Assembly: GCA_038049695.1 (NCBI GenBank)
Contig: CP142452.1
Coordinates: forward strand, 29,066,501-29,130,500
Origin: Cinnamomum chago
Lineage: Eukaryota > Streptophyta > Magnoliopsida > Laurales > Lauraceae
Length of the DNA: 64,000 nucleotides
Reading direction: 5' to 3'
Under the pieces are notes generated by a model. It was not told where the DNA came from and made no database searches. It saw nothing but the letters and a program-made list of their open reading frames with translations. A program made the position numbers and the translations under genes. Positions within the stretch are counted from its first letter, which is position 1. Each line of letters begins with the position of its first letter. Of this stretch, positions 60,264 through 64,000 are shown in pieces.

Positions 60264-60700
60264 TATCTTAAGAATATAAGCCATGAGCACGCGCCCCCCC
60301 CGCCCCCGGCCCTCCCTTTCTTTTCTTCCCAAGTTGATGCGAGGGAATCAATAAGGAGCTATTTGCCCACAAGAAATTGATGATGAGGCTTTGCCAATGC
60401 TTTGGTGAAGAAATCGGCATTCTGAAATGTAGTAGAGATAAGAGGAAAAAAAATGCCATCATCATTGTAAGCGTCGCGAATGAAATGAGTATCCACTTCA
60501 ATATGTTTGATCCTCTCATGAAAGATAGGATTTTCTGTAACCTGATTGTGCTAGCATTATTAGCATGAAGACAAGTATGTTCCTCTTGAGAAACACCCAA
60601 TTCAAACAAAACTTGTCAGAGCCAAATTATTTCAGAGCAAGCAGATGACATCCCTCGATATTCGGCCTCAATTGCAGACCTAGAAACTCTTTTTTTGTTA
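60264..60700 (-). mobile_element. Ty1/copia pol 3' end (RNase H), broken
   Basis: On the minus strand the sequence recalls the C-terminus of copia RNase H: a Ser-x-x-EAEYRGMSSACSEI-type segment near 60690-60635, then VLFELGVSQEEHTCLHANNA, then a region like the family's HIEVD...FTKAL tail. The minus-strand LTR at 60263 follows directly. About two or three breaks. A C-rich run lies at 60292-60312. Confidence 0.75.
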
Positions 60701-61424
60701 CTTACATTTGGACTGTATTTATCTGTTTTGGCTAGCTGCAGTGTAGTCTCTGTATGAGAGAGATTATATACTCCAGGTACCCCTGTTATTCACAAGATGG
60801 CCGCACTATGAAGTATGTTGGGACCAATAGTATGTTTATACATGTACGCTCTCATCATGGTTACAACTATTTTGAGATAATATAGCTGATGTATATAAAT
60901 GCCAATTTGTTAGGATTCTTTGTTAGATGTGCCTATATATGATTCTCTTATGTTCCATACATTCATGCATGATTAGTTATTTATCTGTCATTTTATGATT
61001 TCCTATTTTATTTACATTTGATACATCATGTTATGTTTATCATACCTATTTACTTGCTGAGTTAGCTGATGTAACCTTTGGCTTTATAATAGACATCACC
61101 TTTACCTCTACCCAGGAGAGTGAGGCAGTCGAGACCATCAGGGAGTAAGTGAGGAGGGGATTCCTGATGATGTTATCTAGTCATCTGGATGCATGAGTTC
61201 GTCACATAGGATAGTATCTTGGTGGATGGATGTACTGATCTCCTTTACTTGGGAGAGTTCTTCTGGAGGATAGTTGTGATGGACTTCTATTTTTGGATTG
61301 TATATAAAACATGTCTCTTTTATGTTGTAAACTTAAAGACTTCTACATTGTAAATATTCTGCGGCTATATATGCTCTGTTTACTTTGTGAGACATGTTTA
61401 TAAATAAATATATATATATAAATA

Positions 61425-61497
61425 GGGAGATGCTCCTATGAGAGATGCTCTCACTTTACTATGAGAGATAAGGTAGAGGCCCTCACAGAAGCATCTC

Positions 61498-61499
<2 letters not shown>
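61425..61499. mobile_element. 75-bp MITE-like element in a TA repeat
   Basis: Terminal inverted repeats GGGAGATGCT (61425-61434) and AGCATCTCCC (61490-61499) are perfect over 10 bp, with further imperfect symmetry inside (GAGAGATGCTCTC, CTATGAGAG twice). The element is flanked on both sides by TA dinucleotide repeats, so a TA target duplication is possible but cannot be proven. It is too short to code; it is either a tiny mariner-type MITE or a simple foldback. Confidence 0.55.

Positions 61500-61531
<32 letters not shown>
61500..61531. repeat. TA dinucleotide repeat
   Basis: About fifteen TA units. A shorter TA run lies at 61410-61421 on the other side of the MITE-like element. Confidence 0.9.
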
Positions 61532-61534
<3 letters not shown>

Positions 61535-61722
61535 CTTTCATTTATGCTTCTGTTGGAAAGTTTTAAATATGCGAAGGGAAAAAAATGCACTCTATCCATG
61601 CGTGATATCCCATGGGTATAGTGCGGGATAAAATCTCATTGGAGTCAAAATATATCGCATCCCCATACTAGTTAAGTCTCGAAATTGGGACCATTATGGT
61701 AATCCAATTTGGGGGCGTGACA

Positions 61723-62060
61723 CCATTTTTTCTATCCGAGTGGTTAATGTTCCATCTATGTCGGCTAAGAGGCCAAGGCCCGCCACATAATGGTAAAAGT
61801 GGGAAGATCATTGCAAATAGTTCTATCCATTGAGTTTGATTCAAAAGAGATCACTACTTTCATCCACGGAAGCCACAAGGAATTTGAAGGGTGTAAAAAG
61901 GAGTTAGAATCTTCCTTTTTTTTTCAAATTAAAAATAGTATTGGGCAAACAGCTAATTAGCCTTTGGAATGCCAAAAAGGATCAAAAGAATGGTCCAATG
62001 AACGATTAGAAGAAAAGATCGGAGGAATTGGGATTGCAAAGCAGATGGATCAAGAGTTGT
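61723..62060 (-). other. Internal sequence of a copia remnant, non-coding
   Basis: On the minus strand this follows the primer-binding site at 62061-62072, where the leader and gag of a copia element would lie. I see no gag motif. It includes GGATCAAAAGAATGGTCCAATG and an AT-rich patch near 61915. Confidence 0.4.
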
Positions 62061-62410
62061 GATCTGATACCATTATAACCAGATGAATCAAGGAATGGAG
62101 AAATGAAAAATCATATATTGTATTGAGCTTTTACATATGACAGTATGCTAATGTATAATACAAATGAAGCTTGGTTTGTTACAGTAAAAGAAAGAATATG
62201 TACAAAAAGAGAAAAAGGGATAAGACCGATCAGCCAAGCACCTAATGTTTGTTGCTATTGTTGAGACATTTAGGCATGGGCCTCCTGATGGGCCTGGGGT
62301 AATGTTTCACATTGCAAAATTACACAACTAATGGGCTTTGTGAACCTCTTTGGATTTCCAACATGGGCTTGCTGCGAGTAGGTCCATGGCCTAACTTGGG
62401 TCCTTTATCA
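62061..62410 (-). repeat. Ty1/copia LTR with primer site on one side and polypurine tract on the other
   Basis: On the minus strand: polypurine tract GAGGGGGAG (62411-62419), LTR start TGATAAAGGA at 62410, LTR end near 62084, then a primer-binding site TGGTATCAGATC (62061-62072). The LTR is therefore about 330 bp, a common copia size. Having pol on one side and a primer site on the other makes this a shared LTR. Confidence 0.7.
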
Positions 62411-62640
62411 CTCCCCCTCAAGCTGGAGGGAGGTGACATCACTCCAAGATTGAACTAAAGAGATTGAAAAGATGACTTTTCTTACGCCTTGGTAAATATG
62501 TCAGCCAATTGATTTGAGGAAGAAACAAATCAAAGGACAAGCTCTCCACTGGTCTTACATTTCAAATGCTGGGCACAACCTAATGATGCCATCCTGATAA
62601 GTCATGTCTTTGTAGTGAGCTATACACTGTAGGTGTCAGT
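62411..62640 (-). mobile_element. Ty1/copia pol 3' tail, broken
   Basis: Minus-strand translation gives SSSNQLADIFTKA near 62530-62485, the hallmark end of copia RNase H, shortly before the polypurine tract. Only the last part of pol is present, with at least one break. Confidence 0.75.
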
Positions 62641-64000
62641 TTTTTTGTTAACAATGATGATGATGATGAACGAATCTGGACTTGATTAGATGATCCCAAT
62701 AGAATGTATTGTGGCACAAACGAGATGTAGAGATTCACACTTGGGCGATCCTAACAATACACTCTGACCTTTCGAATTTGGACCATTTACCACTCTCATC
62801 TCAATCATCTACTTAAAGGCCACAAATCGAACAATTATAGTAGTATTAATAATGTGATTTGCTGCCATCCTAGTTCATATAAATAACAAAGGAGAGCAAA
62901 TTATTCAAAAGTAACAAAGAACACCAGATCTCAAAAAGAAACATGTATGATATATATACATAAACAGATCTACACACACAAACAAGCTGGAATTAACTAT
63001 ATTGATGCAAACATCAACTATGGAAATGTCTTATGAACTCAAATATCAAATTCTAGTTGCTAATGGCAACAAACCCATGGTTGCGTGGTGCGCGTTGGCA
63101 CCTTAATCGCACACAAATGTCCAAGGATCAATTCCTCGGTCATCATGTGACAAGGTCTTACTTCTAGGACCAGTAGCTCAGCATTGCCCCGGGGGGGGGG
63201 GGCGGGGCGGGGGGTGCTGACATCAAAATATTTGAGTTCTATTCTCTCTTTGAGATGGCTCAAATAGATTTATCTCTGATGATATAAACCATCCTATAGA
63301 CCCCCATTCAGTGGATGGATTTAGAATGAGACAATGAGATGTGGATTTCAGTCATGGATAGATGGTTAGGATCTTCCATTAGAGGGCCCTTCATTGGAAG
63401 CTTTGATGACAGTGATGGGTCCTGCAATTAAAAAGGTTGCTAGTTGATCATACAACATATGGAGAACTATAGGTGGTGTAAAAGAAACCCTGATAATCAA
63501 GTACTAGACAGCTTAAAAAGAAAATGCATTGGAGGTCAGCCTCCTACATAAGATAGGCCAAGGGTATGGTTAATTCCAAAATAGGAAGCATCTATGAGAG
63601 CGGGCCACCGAATGCACAAGTCATCATCTCAAAAAGTCAGATCATTGATCGGATTCATTTTTATAATTTAAATTGATAAACTTTTGTCATCGCATCATTT
63701 CTTTTTCTTATTCACCTGCATATTTGCTCCACAGGTTTCGCCTTTTACCTTTATTTTGCAAACACATAGTGATCAGGTCTAAACTATTTGGAACTTTGTT
63801 TAGTTGTGATTTTTTGTTGTTTTATTTCCCTTTGGTTTTAAAGATTTTATAATATTTTTAACCTTCCCCTGATCCAATAGAATTGCTTTTCTTTGTCAGT
63901 TGAGAACTTATTTCCTTTGCCGATAAATTATCCAATGACTTATCATAGGCATAAGGTGTGGGTTTGCTTCCCACGTCATGTGTTCGAAACTGCCCCACAT
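62641..64000. other. Intergenic sequence, no gene supported
   Basis: AT-rich with an ATGATG run near 62656 and a G-rich run at 63191-63215 (twelve G, then C-interrupted G runs). The frame at 63060-63263 is an accident of that run. The last ~60 bases (63945-64000, ending TGTGTTCGAAACTGCCCC) faintly recall a tRNA-like segment but are cut by the window edge. Confidence 0.5.

Larger units (their letters stand above)
60710..61722 (+). repeat. Ty3-type LTR, solo-looking
   Basis: Ends GGGGGCGTGACA at 61711-61722, closely resembling the GGGGCGTTACA end of the Tekay LTRs at 28919, 37801 and 46683. It has a similar late segment (GTAACCTTTGGC..., GAGTGAGGCAGTCGAGACC) to other chromovirus LTRs. No primer-binding site follows and no polypurine tract is clear at the left, so this is probably a solo LTR with an uncertain left edge. 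It carries a small inserted element at 61425-61499. Confidence 0.55.

Noticed and set aside
63191-63215. G-rich run that might form a G-quadruplex
   Set aside because: A homopolymer-like run can also be a sequencing or assembly artefact; nothing nearby gives it a role.
63945-64000. tRNA- or SINE-like ending with TGTTCGAAAC
   Set aside because: Only part is in the window and the match to box B is weak.

Overview
The window is nuclear DNA of a flowering plant. Evidence: Ty3/gypsy elements of the Tekay and TAT lineages, Ty1/copia remnants primed by initiator-Met tRNA, and host exons bounded by ordinary plant GT-AG splice sites. Species cannot be told from the sequence. It is a transposon-dominated intergenic region with very little host coding sequence. 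Nothing bacterial is present: no operons, CRISPR arrays or rRNA genes.

Layout. 1-1741 is a Ty3 LTR piece. 1742-9935 is a minus-strand TAT-like remnant: an LTR, a 3' untranslated stretch with a ~94-bp tandem repeat, and a block of unfamiliar repeat-bearing ORFs. 9936-12195 is a plus-strand TAT-type LTR whose U3 consists of six diverged ~150-bp units; it abuts a TAT pol fragment (12196-13393). 13394-20818 is a minus-strand LTR element with 2.2-kb LTRs and a ~3-kb internal region without genes; that region looks like a long series of stem-loops with a shared loop motif. 20851-26111 is a truncated minus-strand Ty3 element. 26112-46683 is a striking plus-strand tandem array, LTR-internal-LTR-internal-LTR, with 4,044-bp LTRs and two nearly identical, whole-looking 1,539-codon gag-pol frames. 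It is clearly young. 46756-47848 is a second copy of the TAT-like LTR seen at 2611-3711.

From about 47.8 kb on, the window is a mixture of host sequence and smaller fossils: a probable host exon cut at an LTR boundary (47849-48047), two copia LTRs (48456-50760), the last three coding exons of a host gene for a leucine-zipper-type coiled-coil protein (54143 to 53532, minus strand), a copia gag relic, another TAT LTR (56165-58450) bracketed by a 19-bp direct repeat, an inverted pair of copia LTRs, a Ty3 LTR carrying a tiny MITE-like insertion, and a copia LTR with element sequence on both sides.

Two themes recur. First, at least three different elements show an LTR joined to internal sequence on both sides, and several junctions lack target-site duplications, so recombination between LTRs has shaped the region as much as insertion has. 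Second, several elements carry non-coding repeat architectures (hairpin array, ~94-bp tandem repeat, ~150-bp U3 units, telo-box cluster, palindrome clusters). The hairpin array at about 16.2-18.3 kb is the most unusual signal I found.
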